DNA of 64,000 nt from positions 500,441 through 564,440 of the forward strand of contig NZ_LIVV01000002.1 of the NCBI RefSeq assembly GCF_001905825.1, written 5' to 3'. Positions 8,561-17,366 of this stretch are shown piece by piece. The position numbers and the translations under genes were made by a program. The first letter of the stretch is position 1, and the number at the start of each line of letters is the position of its first letter. Under the pieces are notes generated by a model that did not search any database, was not told the DNA's origin, and saw only the letters and a list, made by a program, of their open reading frames with translations. This stretch comes from Streptomyces sp. CB02009. Lineage in GTDB: Bacteria; Actinomycetota; Actinomycetes; Streptomycetales; Streptomycetaceae.

Positions 8561-10387
8561 CTACACCTGCTCCGCCCTGGTCGCGGTGTCGTCGAGGAAG
8601 CCGCCCGACTGGTGCTGCCACAGCTTCGCGTAGGCGCCCTCGGCGGCGAGCAGTTCGTGGTGCGTGCCCTGCTCGACGATGCGTCCGCTGTCGAGGACGA
8701 CGAGCCGGTCCATGGTGGCGACCGTGCTGAGCCGGTGCGCCACCACGAGCGCCGTCCGCCCCTCCATGAGGCGCCAGAGCGCGTCCTGCACGAGGATCTC
8801 GCTCTCGGAGTCGAGGGCGCTGGTCGCCTCGTCGAGCAGCAGGATCGGCGCGTCGCGGAGAATCGCCCGCGCGAGGGCGACCCGCTGGCGCTGGCCGCCC
8901 GACAGCTTCACTCCGCGCTCACCCACCATCGTGTCGAAGCCCTCGGGCAGGGCGTCGACGAACTCCGTGACGTGCGCCGCCTCGGCCGCACGGCGGATCT
9001 CGGCGTCGGTGGCGTCCGGCCGGGCGAAGGCGATGTTCTCCCGCAGCGTCCGGTGGAACATCGCCGGGTCCTGCGGCACGTAGGCGATCAGGCTCCGCAG
9101 CTCGGTCTGCCGCAGCCGGCTGATGTCCTGTCCGCCGATCGTGATCCGGCCGCCGTCGATGTCCGTCATCCGCAGCAGCAACCGGGTGAGAGTGGTCTTG
9201 CCTCCGCCGGACCGGCCGACGAAACCCACCTTCGCCCCGCTGGGCACGGCCAGTTCGAGGTCCTCGAAGAGGGGCTTCGCGCCCGCGTGGGCGAAGGTCA
9301 CCCGGTCGAAGCGCACGTCGGCGCCGTCGGAGAGCAGCGGTTCCGGCTTCTCCGGGTCCCGCACGGTCGGCGGGGTCCGCAGCAGTTCGGTGAACTGCGC
9401 GGCCTCGGTCATCGAGCTCTCCAGGCGGCGGTAGATCTGGTTGAACTCGAACATGATCCGGGTGGCGTTGGAGTAGTACGTGAAGGCGACGACGACCGCC
9501 TCGACGCCGTGCTCCCCGGCGCCGAGCGAGAGGGCGAGCACCAGGCCGAGGACGTTGGTCAGCACGGACATCGGTGCGATGAGCGTGTCGATGCGCAGGT
9601 TGCCGTAGTCCCACGACCGCAGGGTGAGGCGGCGTGATTCGGCCACCCGGGAGCGGTGCTCGGCCGCCTCGCGCTCCTCGGCGGCGAACGACCGGACCGT
9701 GTCCATGTTCATCAGACTGTCGGAGACGTGCCCCGACACCCGGGCGATCGCCTCCTCGCGTCGGTCGACGAGTGCCTGGCGGCGCCGGATCAGGGGCCGT
9801 ACGCACACCGTCGTGACCGCGATCATCGCCAGGAGACCGACGACGAGCAGGGGTTCGTACGTCCAGAGCACCACCGACGCGAACACCAGGGGCACGAACT
9901 TGCCCATCACCGAGAAGGTGAGCGTGTCGACGAACTCCTCGAACCGCGAGGCGAAGCTGAGGACCCGCTTGGTCAGCGAGCCGGCGAAGTTGTCGTGGAA
10001 GAAGGCGGCGTCCTTCGCGAACAGCGCGTCCATCCCGATCACGTACAGGTGCTCGATGCCGAGGGCGTCCAGACGGTTCAGGCAGTGCAGCCCGACCCGC
10101 CACAGCACCTCGGCGAACAGCAGCACGCCCGCGAAGCCGAGGACGTACGGCAGCATCGGGCCGAAGTCACCGCCGACGCCGCCTCCGGCGTCCCCCGCGA
10201 TGCGGCCGACGAGCTTGGCGACGATCAGCGGCACGATGTAGAAGATTCCGATGTTGCCCAGGGCCGGGAGCAGCATCGCGGGCACCGTCCACCACTTGAG
10301 GCGGACCAGCTCCCGTGTGTAGTAGCGAAGCGCGAGGAGCACCGAGCCCTTGCCCGGCGAACTCTTGCGCGATTCGGGTGTTCCCAT
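8561..10387 (-). CDS. ABC exporter half-transporter (TMD-NBD)
   Basis: A 608-aa type IV ABC exporter. A six-helix membrane domain occupies about residues 30-330. The nucleotide-binding domain follows: Walker A GRSGGGKTT near 389, signature LSGGQRQR near 492, Walker B ILLLDEATSALD near 514, and H-loop VVAHRLST near 544. All catalytic ATPase residues are present, so a homodimer would be functional. The substrate cannot be predicted. It is monocistronic, and no second half-transporter is adjacent. The start MGTPESRK is preceded by an AGGCAGGA purine run. Confidence 0.9.
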   Translation of the reverse strand: MGTPESRKSSPGKGSVLLALRYYTRELVRLKWWTVPAMLLPALGNIGIFYIVPLIVAKLVGRIAGDAGGGVGGDFGPMLPYVLGFAGVLLFAEVLWRVGLHCLNRLDALGIEHLYVIGMDALFAKDAAFFHDNFAGSLTKRVLSFASRFEEFVDTLTFSVMGKFVPLVFASVVLWTYEPLLVVGLLAMIAVTTVCVRPLIRRRQALVDRREEAIARVSGHVSDSLMNMDTVRSFAAEEREAAEHRSRVAESRRLTLRSWDYGNLRIDTLIAPMSVLTNVLGLVLALSLGAGEHGVEAVVVAFTYYSNATRIMFEFNQIYRRLESSMTEAAQFTELLRTPPTVRDPEKPEPLLSDGADVRFDRVTFAHAGAKPLFEDLELAVPSGAKVGFVGRSGGGKTTLTRLLLRMTDIDGGRITIGGQDISRLRQTELRSLIAYVPQDPAMFHRTLRENIAFARPDATDAEIRRAAEAAHVTEFVDALPEGFDTMVGERGVKLSGGQRQRVALARAILRDAPILLLDEATSALDSESEILVQDALWRLMEGRTALVVAHRLSTVATMDRLVVLDSGRIVEQGTHHELLAAEGAYAKLWQHQSGGFLDDTATRAEQV

Positions 10388-10554
10388 CCAATCCTGCCTT
10401 TCGGATCAAAGTGGACAGGATGGGCAGTTTTCCGTGTGGGGACGCACGCCGTCCAAGGGTTTTCCCGGCGCGGCTCCGACGGGCACCTCGCGTCACGCGG
10501 CGGCAACTGGCCCCATTGTCAGCTTGTTTGACCGGAAGGTGTCACCGAAGGAGC

Positions 10555-10602
10555 CGTACGCGAAGGGGCCGGACGGTGATCCGTCCGGCCCCTTCGCGTA
10601 CG
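10555..10602 (-). terminator. Perfect 22-bp hairpin downstream of csbD-like gene
   Basis: The left arm 10555-10576 and right arm 10581-10602 are exact reverse complements around a TGAT loop. It lies 15 bp past the stop of the minus-strand CsbD-like gene and upstream of the ABC exporter, so it most likely ends the CsbD transcript. Confidence 0.75.
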
Positions 10603-10616
10603 ACGTGGCGATCCCG

Positions 10617-10805
10617 TCAGGAGTCGTGGCTCCGCATGCCGTCGCGTGCCCGCCGCGCGCTCTGGTGCACCCGCTCGATCGCCGCCCGGGCCTCGGCCGC
10701 CGCGCGGTCCGCCCTGCCCTCCGCCTCCAGGCGCGTGTCTCCGGTGGCCCTCCCCGCGGCCTCCTCGACCGTCCCCTTGCCCTTCTGCACGGTGCTCTTG
10801 CGCAT
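10617..10805 (-). CDS. CsbD family small stress protein
   Basis: A 62-aa hydrophilic, helical protein. The segment KGKGTVEEAAGRATGDTRLEAEGRAD matches the CsbD core, in which such small proteins are general-stress induced in bacteria; the molecular role is unknown. The ATG at 10805 (MRKSTVQKGKG) has GGAAGG about 10 nt upstream; the longer frame starting at 10883 lacks homology. The C-terminal extension AIERVHQSARRARDG is Arg-rich and predicted helical. A strong hairpin follows the stop. Confidence 0.8.
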   Translation of the reverse strand: MRKSTVQKGKGTVEEAAGRATGDTRLEAEGRADRAAAEARAAIERVHQSARRARDGMRSHDS

Positions 10806-10901
10806 GACCGGGTTCCTTCCGTCGAATCCCGCACCGGGTCCGCTTCCCTGTAACCGGCCACTGCCCCCGATGTCGGGGTTCATGCGGGGCCCTCCGAGCG
10901 G

Positions 10902-11264
10902 TCAGTCCGCCCGCCGCCGGCCCGCCGCACCCCTCCGGCGGGCCACCGCCCCCAGCAGCAGCCGCATCAGGCACACCGCGGTGACCACCCACACCGCGGC
11001 GAAGAGCCACAGCGGACCGGACGACGAGGACGCGGCCGCGAGGAGGAACAGGGCCACGCAGGCGATGCCGAGGACGGCGGTGAACCAGCCGAGGCGAAGG
11101 CGCGGGACCCCGCCCCGCCCACCGCCCCTGCCGGGAGTCCCCGCGGCGGTGTGCCCGAGCGATCGCAGCCTGCGATCGAGGGACGTGTCACCGCGGAGGC
11201 CCGCTTCGATCCCTTCGAGGATCTTCTGTTCCTGTTGGGTGAGCCTGGGGTTGGGATCGTGCAT
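10902..11264 (-). CDS. DUF3040 membrane protein
   Basis: A 120-aa protein starting with the DUF3040 motif: LTQQEQKILEGIEAGLRGDTSLDRRLRSL, a short helical domain frequent in actinobacteria. Two adjacent membrane helices follow (GWFTAVLGIACVALFLLAAA and GPLWLFAAVWVVTAVCLMRLLL), and the tail is basic. Function is unknown. It lies just upstream of the CsbD-like gene on the same strand, 97 bp apart, so the two may be co-transcribed as stress genes. Confidence 0.8.
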   Translation of the reverse strand: MHDPNPRLTQQEQKILEGIEAGLRGDTSLDRRLRSLGHTAAGTPGRGGGRGGVPRLRLGWFTAVLGIACVALFLLAAASSSSGPLWLFAAVWVVTAVCLMRLLLGAVARRRGAAGRRRAD

Positions 11265-11500
11265 GACGAACTCCCGTCGAGCGTCGAGCGGTCCGGTCGC
11301 GATCGGGTCTCACACGCACGAGCGGGTCGGGGTCCCGGACGGCGTCGATGGCCCGCGCCTCCGTGACGTGCCGCTTGCGCTCCGTGCGGTACTGCAACAT
11401 GTTCCCCGACGCGCCCGCGCCCGGGAATCCCCGCGCACGCCCTTCGTGCGGAGCGAGGGCGGCGGACGGGCCGCCGCCCTCGCTCTCCCCGCCGAAGTCC

Positions 11501-12766
11501 CTACCTACCCCCGACCGGTGCGGGCGACTCCTCCGGTGCGCGCCCCAGGGCGCGGATCGCGGGTATGGAGAGCATGACCCCGATGAGTGCGATGCCGATG
11601 ACCGAGGAGAACAGCAGTACCCGGTCCGCGCCGTACGCGTCCGCCGCCGGGCCCGCCAGGGCACGGCCCAGCGGGATGACCATGATGGACCCGGCCACGT
11701 CATAGGCCGAGACGCGGCTCAGGACGGCGAGCGGGATGTGCGACTGCACGCTCGTCGCCCACATGACGCCCCAGAAGGCGAAACCGCAGCCCGCCACGAC
11801 GCCGGTGAGGGCCGTCACCGTGAAGGACCAGCCGAGGGCCGGGGCGAGCGGGTTGAGGGTGAAGAAGAACATCGCGCAGGCTCCCGCGACCAGCGGGCGC
11901 GTCGGGCGGACCCGCATGCCGAGCAGGCCGCCGACGATCGTGCCGGCGCCGTCGGCCGAGGCGATCCAGCCGTACCCGCTCGCGCCGTGCTGTTCGGTGA
12001 GCAGCGCCGCGCCGAGCGGCAGGGCCGGCCCGAAGACGAACAGGCCGTACACCGCCCACACGGCGATGACCCCCCACAGCCACGAGCGCGACCTGAACTC
12101 GTGCCAGCCCGTGGCGAGTCGGTGCCACATCGGGTCGTCGCTCTCGTCCTTGGCGGTGCTCAGCCTGCGCAGCGGAGCCAGGCCCAGTGCGCTCATCGCG
12201 TACGCCGCCGCGATGACCACGAACGAACCGGCCACGTTCCAGTAGGCCACGAGGAGGCCCGCCACACCCGGCCCGAGCAGGGTGCAGATCGCCTCGGAGA
12301 TCCGCAGCAGCGCGTTGGCCCGCTGGATGTCCTCGGCGACCTGGGGGACCAGGCTCGCCAGCCCCGGCTGGAACATCGCGGTCGCGGCGCCGCTGAGCGC
12401 GAGGAGCGCCATGATGTGCCACAACTCGACGTCCGAGCCGATCAGCAGCGCCGCGAGCGCCAGCATGGCCACCATGCGCACCACGTCCGCGCCGACCATC
12501 ATCACCTGGGGGGTGAACCGGTCGGCGAGCACGCCGCCGAACAGCACGAGCAGGACGATCGGTGCCATCCACGCGGCCAGCGCGTATCCGACCCCGGCCG
12601 CTCCGTACCCCGCGCCGAGCACGGCGGTCGTGAGCGACACCATCAGCATGCCGTCGGCGAGCAGCGAGGTGCTGCGCGCGGTGAAGAACAGCCGGAAGCG
12701 GCTCGATCGCCACGGGCTGGGCGGGGAGTCCTGCTCCCGCTGAGCGGTTGCCTCGTCCATCGTCAT
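11501..12766 (-). CDS. MFS transporter, probable exporter of the cluster product
   Basis: A 421-aa major facilitator with about 12 membrane helices (start RLFFTARSTSLLADGMLMVSL; the loop LFGGVLADRFTPQ carries the typical A-like motif G-x-L-x-D-R). It resembles drug and natural-product efflux permeases. Its ATG (12764-12766) overlaps the TGA of the condensation-domain gene (12763-12765) in an ATGA, so translation is coupled. This makes it the third gene of the operon dioxygenase, GT/C fusion, exporter. The likely role is product export or self-resistance (inference). Confidence 0.85.
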   Translation of the reverse strand: MTMDEATAQREQDSPPSPWRSSRFRLFFTARSTSLLADGMLMVSLTTAVLGAGYGAAGVGYALAAWMAPIVLLVLFGGVLADRFTPQVMMVGADVVRMVAMLALAALLIGSDVELWHIMALLALSGAATAMFQPGLASLVPQVAEDIQRANALLRISEAICTLLGPGVAGLLVAYWNVAGSFVVIAAAYAMSALGLAPLRRLSTAKDESDDPMWHRLATGWHEFRSRSWLWGVIAVWAVYGLFVFGPALPLGAALLTEQHGASGYGWIASADGAGTIVGGLLGMRVRPTRPLVAGACAMFFFTLNPLAPALGWSFTVTALTGVVAGCGFAFWGVMWATSVQSHIPLAVLSRVSAYDVAGSIMVIPLGRALAGPAADAYGADRVLLFSSVIGIALIGVMLSIPAIRALGRAPEESPAPVGGR

Positions 12767-15700
12767 GTCACATCCCGGTCCCGGCCGGTCCCTTCCCTGA
12801 GAATCTGCTGCCGGAGCCATGCACGGGTCCGGTCCGCCTCCGCCGGCGGGTTGTGGACGATCACGTACCGGCGCGGGGCCAGTACCCCGGGGCGGCCGGG
12901 CAGCGCGTCCATCAGCGCGGTGTGGGCCTGCGCCGGTGTCAGCGGGGCGTCCCCGGCCGCGATGTACGCCGTCAGGGCCCCGTCCTGGGGCGTGCTGCCG
13001 TCCGTGACCCCGGCGTCGTCCGCGGTCACGTGGACGGGCAGGCCCTCCAGGGCCTCGCTCAGGGCCTGCGCCACGAGCGGCGGCGACGTCCAGGACCCGT
13101 CGACCCGCCGCCACCGCGGCCCGCGCTCGACCGGACGGACACCCGTCACCTCGGTCAGCGACGCGAGGGGCACGTCGTCGACGGCGGCCGCCTCCAGGAG
13201 CCGTACGAGACCGGTCACGAAGGCTTCCGCCTCGTCCCGCTTGAACAGCGCGGGATCCAGATAGGTGCTCAGGTGGAGCAGCGGCTCGGAGGCGTGGACG
13301 AAGGTCAGGACGCGGGTCGGCAGGACCTGGTCCGGGCCCCAACTCAGCTCCGGTTCGCGGCCGGTGGGCGCGTCCGCCTCCGGGACGGCCGCATCATCCC
13401 CGGGTCCGGACCCGGACGCGGACCCGGACCCGGACCCGGACGTGACCGTGGCGGGCAGCGTGCTGATGTCGTTGAAGACGACATCGCGCGCGAACCGGCT
13501 GCCCCGTTCGTGCGTCGTCCTCCCGATCATCTCCCAGAGGGTCACCGCGTCGAACTGGCTGTGCCGGTACGCGTTGAGCGCCGCCCCCCAGGCCTTCTTG
13601 AGCAGCGCGTCGAAGCTCGGCACCCGGACGTCGAGGGAGAGCAGCGCGTCCTGGGACAGCGTGTTCACCGAGCGGGCGAGCCGGGGGTGGTAGCGGTTGG
13701 ACGTCGGGACGGCGGCCACGCACGCGTGCTGGTCGGCGCGGTGGGCGACGAGCGCGCACCACGCGGTCAGCAGCACCGTGGACGGCATGCCTCCGGTGCG
13801 CTCGGCCACCAGGGCGAGGGCCCGCGCGGCCCGCCGTGACCGGAGGGTGAGCCGCGGCGTCCGCACCTCGGTCCCCTCGGCTGCCGGCTCGGCGAACACG
13901 GCCTGGGGCCCGGTGCGGATGATCCGTTCCCAGTACCGCAGCGAGGCGTCGGACTTGCGGAGCCCGGCGGGGCTCGCCTCCTCCGCGGCGAGGTCGAGCG
14001 GAGTGAGGGACGCCGGCGGCGGGAGGGTCTCACCGGCGAGGAGGCCCAGCCACTCGTCCTTGAGGACCGCGAGGGCGCCGACGTCGGTCACGGCGTGGCT
14101 CGCGGCCATGGCCGCGAAGACGGGAGCGCCGGAGCGGGCCACGAGGGAGACGCGGAGGGGGAAGTCCCGGTCCAGGCGGAAGCGTTCGGCGCGGGCCGCC
14201 CGGGCCAGCGAGTCGGCGTACCCGGCGGCGTCGTCGGGCAGGTCCTCGTGGTCGAGGACGGTGACCGTGAACGTCCCTTCGGCCGCGACCACTTGCTCCC
14301 AGGGCGCGTTCCCTGCGGTGTGCGGGAACGTCGTGCGCAGTGCCTCGTGCCGGACCGCGAGCGCCCGGAGGGCCTCGATCGCGGCCTCCGTCCGGGTCCC
14401 CTCGGGAACGGGCCACACGTCGTGGATGTTGATGTGCTCCGGTTCGTCCCGCAGCATGCAGCGGATCATGTTGGCCTGGCCCATGGTGACGGGGCCCCGG
14501 CGGGCCTCGCCCCCGGCGTACGCCACGGTGACGGTGCGGGCGCTCCCCGGGGGGACCGCCCGGCTCGCGCGGGTCAGGGCCTCCCACGCGTCGGTCAGCA
14601 GGGCGAACTCCTCCATGTCCTGTCGTGCCTCGTCGAGGAGCTGCTCGCGGAGCGGGGCCAGGGTGTCGGCGGCGGCGGTGTAGCGGCCGCCCAGGGCGCG
14701 GTAGGAGCGGTCGAGGACATCGAGCCGTTCGGCGTTTTCCGACCGGTCCACCCGGGTGCTGTCCCTGGCGAACCCGGCGACGACGGAGGCCCGGACGTGC
14801 CCCTCGGCGTCGAGCAGGGCGTCACCGGCCTCCTTCATCGCGCCGTACATCGAGGCGAAGTGGGGTGTGGAGAGGAGGTACTTGGCGAAGCGGCGCTGAT
14901 AGGCGAGGAATCCGGCGTCCGAACGACGCTCACCCGTATGGAAGTTGACGATGTGCCGGTTGTGGAGCACGCCCGGCAGGCGGGCGTCCTGCACGAGATG
15001 GATCAGGAAGTAGTCGCTGCCGATCGTGTCGGTGGCGGGCGGCAGCGGCACCCGGCGGTACACCTCGCGGTCGAAGGCGATGTTGCACATGTCCACCCGC
15101 GTCGGGCTGACGCTCATGAGCGTCGTCCGGTCGCCGGTGTACGCGGCCGTTCCGGCGCCCCGGAAGGACTCGGCGATCAGGTTCCGGCGCCAGATCTCCG
15201 GGTAGCCGGAGGGGATCGACAGACCGACGACGTCCTCGTAGATCCCCGGGTCGAGCCGGCGGATCTCCTCGACGTCCACGGACATCTCGCCGACGAAGGA
15301 GCCGCCGACCAGGGCCACCGGCCGGTCCGCGCAGGCGGGGTCGAGCCTGCTCCGGGAGACGAGGGCGGCCACGTCCGCGGCCCGCAGCCCCAGGGCCGTG
15401 AGCTCGTGGTGGAGCGGGAACACCGGTTCCCCGTCCAGGTACTGGTAGCGGCTGTCGGAGTCGCGGCGGTGGACCGACGCGCAGCCCAGGGCCTCCGCGA
15501 GGAGGAAGGCGCGGTTGGTGCACGCGCCGTAGGAGACGCGGTCCGGCAGCAGCAGGCCGAGCAGGCGGTCCGGAGCGGGCGCGCCGGAGCGGGCGACCAC
15601 CTCCCGCAGGAAGGTCCGCTGCTCGTCCTCGTCGAGGTGGTGCACGACCACGCCGGGGGCCGGGGGCAGTGAGGCGACCACCTCGCGGTGCTCGGCGAGG

Positions 15701-15843
15701 GTCGCCGGGTCGGAGGAGTCCAGGACGAGGAGTCGCACCTCGACGCCGAACGCGCGGGCGCCGTAGGCGGCCTCCTCGGCGACGGCCCGGAGGGTCGCGG
15801 CGCAGGCCCGGTCGGTGGGCAGGGTCAGGCAGACACGGCGCAC
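12763..15843 (-). CDS. Fusion: GT-A-like (DUF6271-type) domain, condensation domain, adenylation-lid remnant
   Basis: A 1026-aa protein. Residues 1-340 start VRRVCLTLPTDRACAA and contain YGACTNRAFLLAEALG plus HRRDSDSRY (DxD at 128-130), a glycosyltransferase-A pattern; it matches my memory of Pfam DUF6271. Residues 450-885 are an NRPS condensation-type domain with ASHAVTDV (H583, D587; the first His and final Gly of HHxxxDG are lost) and ELSWGP in place of DFGWG. Residues 950-1015 (ALTAYIAAG...LPGRPGVLAPRRYVIVHNPP) look like the C-terminal lid of an adenylation domain, without an adenylation core and without the A10 lysine. A Gly/Ser repeat linker is at 803-815. GTG start with GGAG upstream; it overlaps the dioxygenase gene by 19 nt. 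Confidence 0.8.
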   Translation of the reverse strand: MRRVCLTLPTDRACAATLRAVAEEAAYGARAFGVEVRLLVLDSSDPATLAEHREVVASLPPAPGVVVHHLDEDEQRTFLREVVARSGAPAPDRLLGLLLPDRVSYGACTNRAFLLAEALGCASVHRRDSDSRYQYLDGEPVFPLHHELTALGLRAADVAALVSRSRLDPACADRPVALVGGSFVGEMSVDVEEIRRLDPGIYEDVVGLSIPSGYPEIWRRNLIAESFRGAGTAAYTGDRTTLMSVSPTRVDMCNIAFDREVYRRVPLPPATDTIGSDYFLIHLVQDARLPGVLHNRHIVNFHTGERRSDAGFLAYQRRFAKYLLSTPHFASMYGAMKEAGDALLDAEGHVRASVVAGFARDSTRVDRSENAERLDVLDRSYRALGGRYTAAADTLAPLREQLLDEARQDMEEFALLTDAWEALTRASRAVPPGSARTVTVAYAGGEARRGPVTMGQANMIRCMLRDEPEHINIHDVWPVPEGTRTEAAIEALRALAVRHEALRTTFPHTAGNAPWEQVVAAEGTFTVTVLDHEDLPDDAAGYADSLARAARAERFRLDRDFPLRVSLVARSGAPVFAAMAASHAVTDVGALAVLKDEWLGLLAGETLPPPASLTPLDLAAEEASPAGLRKSDASLRYWERIIRTGPQAVFAEPAAEGTEVRTPRLTLRSRRAARALALVAERTGGMPSTVLLTAWCALVAHRADQHACVAAVPTSNRYHPRLARSVNTLSQDALLSLDVRVPSFDALLKKAWGAALNAYRHSQFDAVTLWEMIGRTTHERGSRFARDVVFNDISTLPATVTSGSGSGSASGSGPGDDAAVPEADAPTGREPELSWGPDQVLPTRVLTFVHASEPLLHLSTYLDPALFKRDEAEAFVTGLVRLLEAAAVDDVPLASLTEVTGVRPVERGPRWRRVDGSWTSPPLVAQALSEALEGLPVHVTADDAGVTDGSTPQDGALTAYIAAGDAPLTPAQAHTALMDALPGRPGVLAPRRYVIVHNPPAEADRTRAWLRQQILREGTGRDRDVT

Positions 15844-16943
15844 GCCGGCTCCCCGTCCTGGCCGGGAACGGAGGCGGCGCCCGCGGTGGCCGTCGGGGCT
15901 TCCTCCGCGTCCTTCCATGAGGTGAGGCCCAGCAGGCGGCTGCCGAGCTCGTTCAGGGTGGCCGTGGGGTACCGCTCGGACTCGTGGCGCACGGGGTCGC
16001 CGACCAGGGTCCGGTTCCAGCGCGGGGTCCGCAGGTGCCGCCAGGAGTCGACGCGGGACCGCCTGAGCCGCTCGTGCCCTTCGAGCGCCGGCATCATCGA
16101 CAGGTACTGGACCGCCCGTACCTGGTCCTCGGAGACGTTGCGCGCCACCCCGTGGGCGAGCAGGCCGTTCCAGATCAGCAGGTCGCCGGGGTGCAGATCG
16201 GGGCGTACGACGGGGTACTCGGTCCGGTCCACGGCGGGTCGCAGCGGGTCGCGGTCGGCCGGCTGGGCGACCTTCCACTCCTCGAACCGCCGGAACAGCT
16301 CCGGGTCGCACTGGAAGCCGCCCGACTCCGGCCGGGTCTCGTTGAGCGCGATGATCCCCTGCACCCGCTGCGGAGGGACCCCGAGCGTGGTGTCGATGTC
16401 CCAGTGCAGATCGATGTCGAAGCCGCGGTCGGTGGGCTCGATGAGGGCGCGGTCGCGGTTGCCGATGTTGGGCGGGTTGAGGTTGAGCCGGTCCTGGGTG
16501 ACCCAGAGCTCCTCGCAGTCCCAGACGTCCACGAAGGCGTCGTAGACGCGCTGGGCCTGGCGGTTGTCCCAGAGGAGCTGGTGGTGGTAGGCCTCCACGA
16601 AGCCGTAGACGTGCAGCTGCTGGTCCAGCTCGGACCGGAACGGCCGGTCCTCGTACCAGCTCTCCGGCCGCTCCGGGTCGAGGCCCTGGAAGTCCCAGGT
16701 GAAGTCGAGCAGGCGCTTCGCGGCCTCCGCGGGGACCGCCTCGCGGACGATGACGTAGCCGTACGTCTGCCAGTGCGCGAAGTCCTCCTCGGAGAGCACC
16801 CGCAGCGGCCGTGACTTCTTCAGCTCCCGCAGCGTCGTCTGGGCGAGGTAGGACTCGCCGTCCGCGCTGAAGTACGGCAGGTCCGAGGCCGCCCGGTGGA
16901 GGTGGGGGCGGCGGCGGGGGCGATGGGGTGCGGGCGTCGTCAT
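15825..16943 (-). CDS. PhyH-type Fe(II)/2-oxoglutarate dioxygenase
   Basis: A 372-aa phytanoyl-CoA hydroxylase-family enzyme. The facial triad is visible: H180 and D182 in LHWDID, and distal H264 in GLLAHGVARN; R276 in QVRAVQYL probably binds 2-oxoglutarate. Such enzymes hydroxylate, halogenate or desaturate free or carrier-bound amino acids in natural-product pathways. The start MTTPAPHRPRR is chosen because GGAGGG lies about 6 nt upstream; longer forms add a Pro/Arg-rich stretch. It is the first gene of the leftward operon, overlapping the GT/C fusion by 19 nt, so it probably acts on the amino acid or the assembled product of this cluster. Confidence 0.85.
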   Translation of the reverse strand: MTTPAPHRPRRRPHLHRAASDLPYFSADGESYLAQTTLRELKKSRPLRVLSEEDFAHWQTYGYVIVREAVPAEAAKRLLDFTWDFQGLDPERPESWYEDRPFRSELDQQLHVYGFVEAYHHQLLWDNRQAQRVYDAFVDVWDCEELWVTQDRLNLNPPNIGNRDRALIEPTDRGFDIDLHWDIDTTLGVPPQRVQGIIALNETRPESGGFQCDPELFRRFEEWKVAQPADRDPLRPAVDRTEYPVVRPDLHPGDLLIWNGLLAHGVARNVSEDQVRAVQYLSMMPALEGHERLRRSRVDSWRHLRTPRWNRTLVGDPVRHESERYPTATLNELGSRLLGLTSWKDAEEAPTATAGAASVPGQDGEPACAVSA

Positions 16944-17121
16944 CTGGTCCCTCCAGGGCGGGAGTCGGGGCACGCGTTCCCCGGCCGGTGGACAGCACGG
17001 AGAAACCCTCGGCGCGGAGCCGGGGGCGAGTGGCATGGACGGACGGAAGGTCGGACGTCGGGGTGGACGGAACGGACGCGCGGCGGCGCCCGGCGTGGGG
17101 GTCGTGGCCACACCGTTCAGA

Positions 17122-17151
17122 AGAATTGGTTTAGACCATACTCGTTGTCAA
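17122..17151 (-). promoter_or_regulatory. Candidate promoter for the dioxygenase operon
   Basis: On the minus strand a perfect TTGACA (17151-17146) is followed after 18 bp by the weak -10 AATTCT. The first operator (17125-17140) lies inside the spacer and -10, so a bound repressor would occlude RNA polymerase. The leader to the dioxygenase ATG is about 170 nt. Confidence 0.4.
17125..17140. promoter_or_regulatory. DasR (dre)-like operator 1
   Basis: ATTGGTTTAGACCATA matches 12 of 16 positions of the dre consensus ACTGGTCTAGACCACT bound by the GntR-family regulator DasR in Streptomyces; the core TGGTTTAGACCA is 11/12. Another GntR-family protein could equally use this site. Confidence 0.5.
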
Positions 17152-17178
17152 GTGACGTCTCAATATGCTGACTTGCAT

Positions 17179-17207
17179 GTGACAGCCTATCGGCTTTGGT
17201 CTAGACA
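17179..17207 (+). promoter_or_regulatory. Candidate promoter for the aaRS-like ligase operon
   Basis: GTGACA (17179-17184), a 17-bp spacer and TAGACA (17202-17207) fit an HrdB-type promoter (TTGACn, TAGRRT). The -10 lies inside operator 2. The transcript would have a leader of about 150 nt before the ATG at 17367. Confidence 0.45.
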
Positions 17208-17210
17208 ACC
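17195..17210. promoter_or_regulatory. DasR (dre)-like operator 2
   Basis: TTTGGTCTAGACAACC contains TGGTCTAGACAA, 11/12 of the dre core. It is exactly 70 bp from operator 1 and overlaps the -10 of the rightward promoter. Confidence 0.5.
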
Positions 17211-17366
17211 TGCGCGAGGCTGACCTAGTGTCCCCTTGCGCAGTCCGGTCCCGCAGGGATGTCGGCCGGCTTCACCGCTGCTGCGTCTCGCGGTCGACGG
17301 CGACCACATCCAAGGGCGTTCCCCGTATCCCGGTTCGCTCGCCCACGCCCAGAGGGAGCGGTTTCC

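Larger units (their letters stand above)
16944..17366. promoter_or_regulatory. 423-bp divergent control region of the biosynthetic cluster
   Basis: No gene is seen. Bases 17111-17215 are strikingly AT-rich compared with the flanks and hold two GntR-type operators plus promoter-like hexamers for both directions (listed separately). The stretch 17216-17350 forms the leader of the aaRS-like gene. Confidence 0.7.

Noticed and set aside
11188..11402. Small minus-strand frame starting MLQYRTERKRHVTEAR
   Set aside because: Plausible first residues, but it runs out of frame into the DUF3040 gene, has no convincing ribosome-binding site and no recognised homology; could be a gene remnant.
11348..13264. 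Long plus-strand frame opposite the MFS and fusion genes
   Set aside because: His/Arg/Asp-rich shadow of the minus-strand MFS gene without any domain.
15844..16998. N-terminal extension of the GT/condensation fusion to 16998
   Set aside because: The extension is antisense-like low-complexity Pro/Arg sequence in another frame of the dioxygenase gene; the GTG at 15843 with GGAG begins the recognisable domain.
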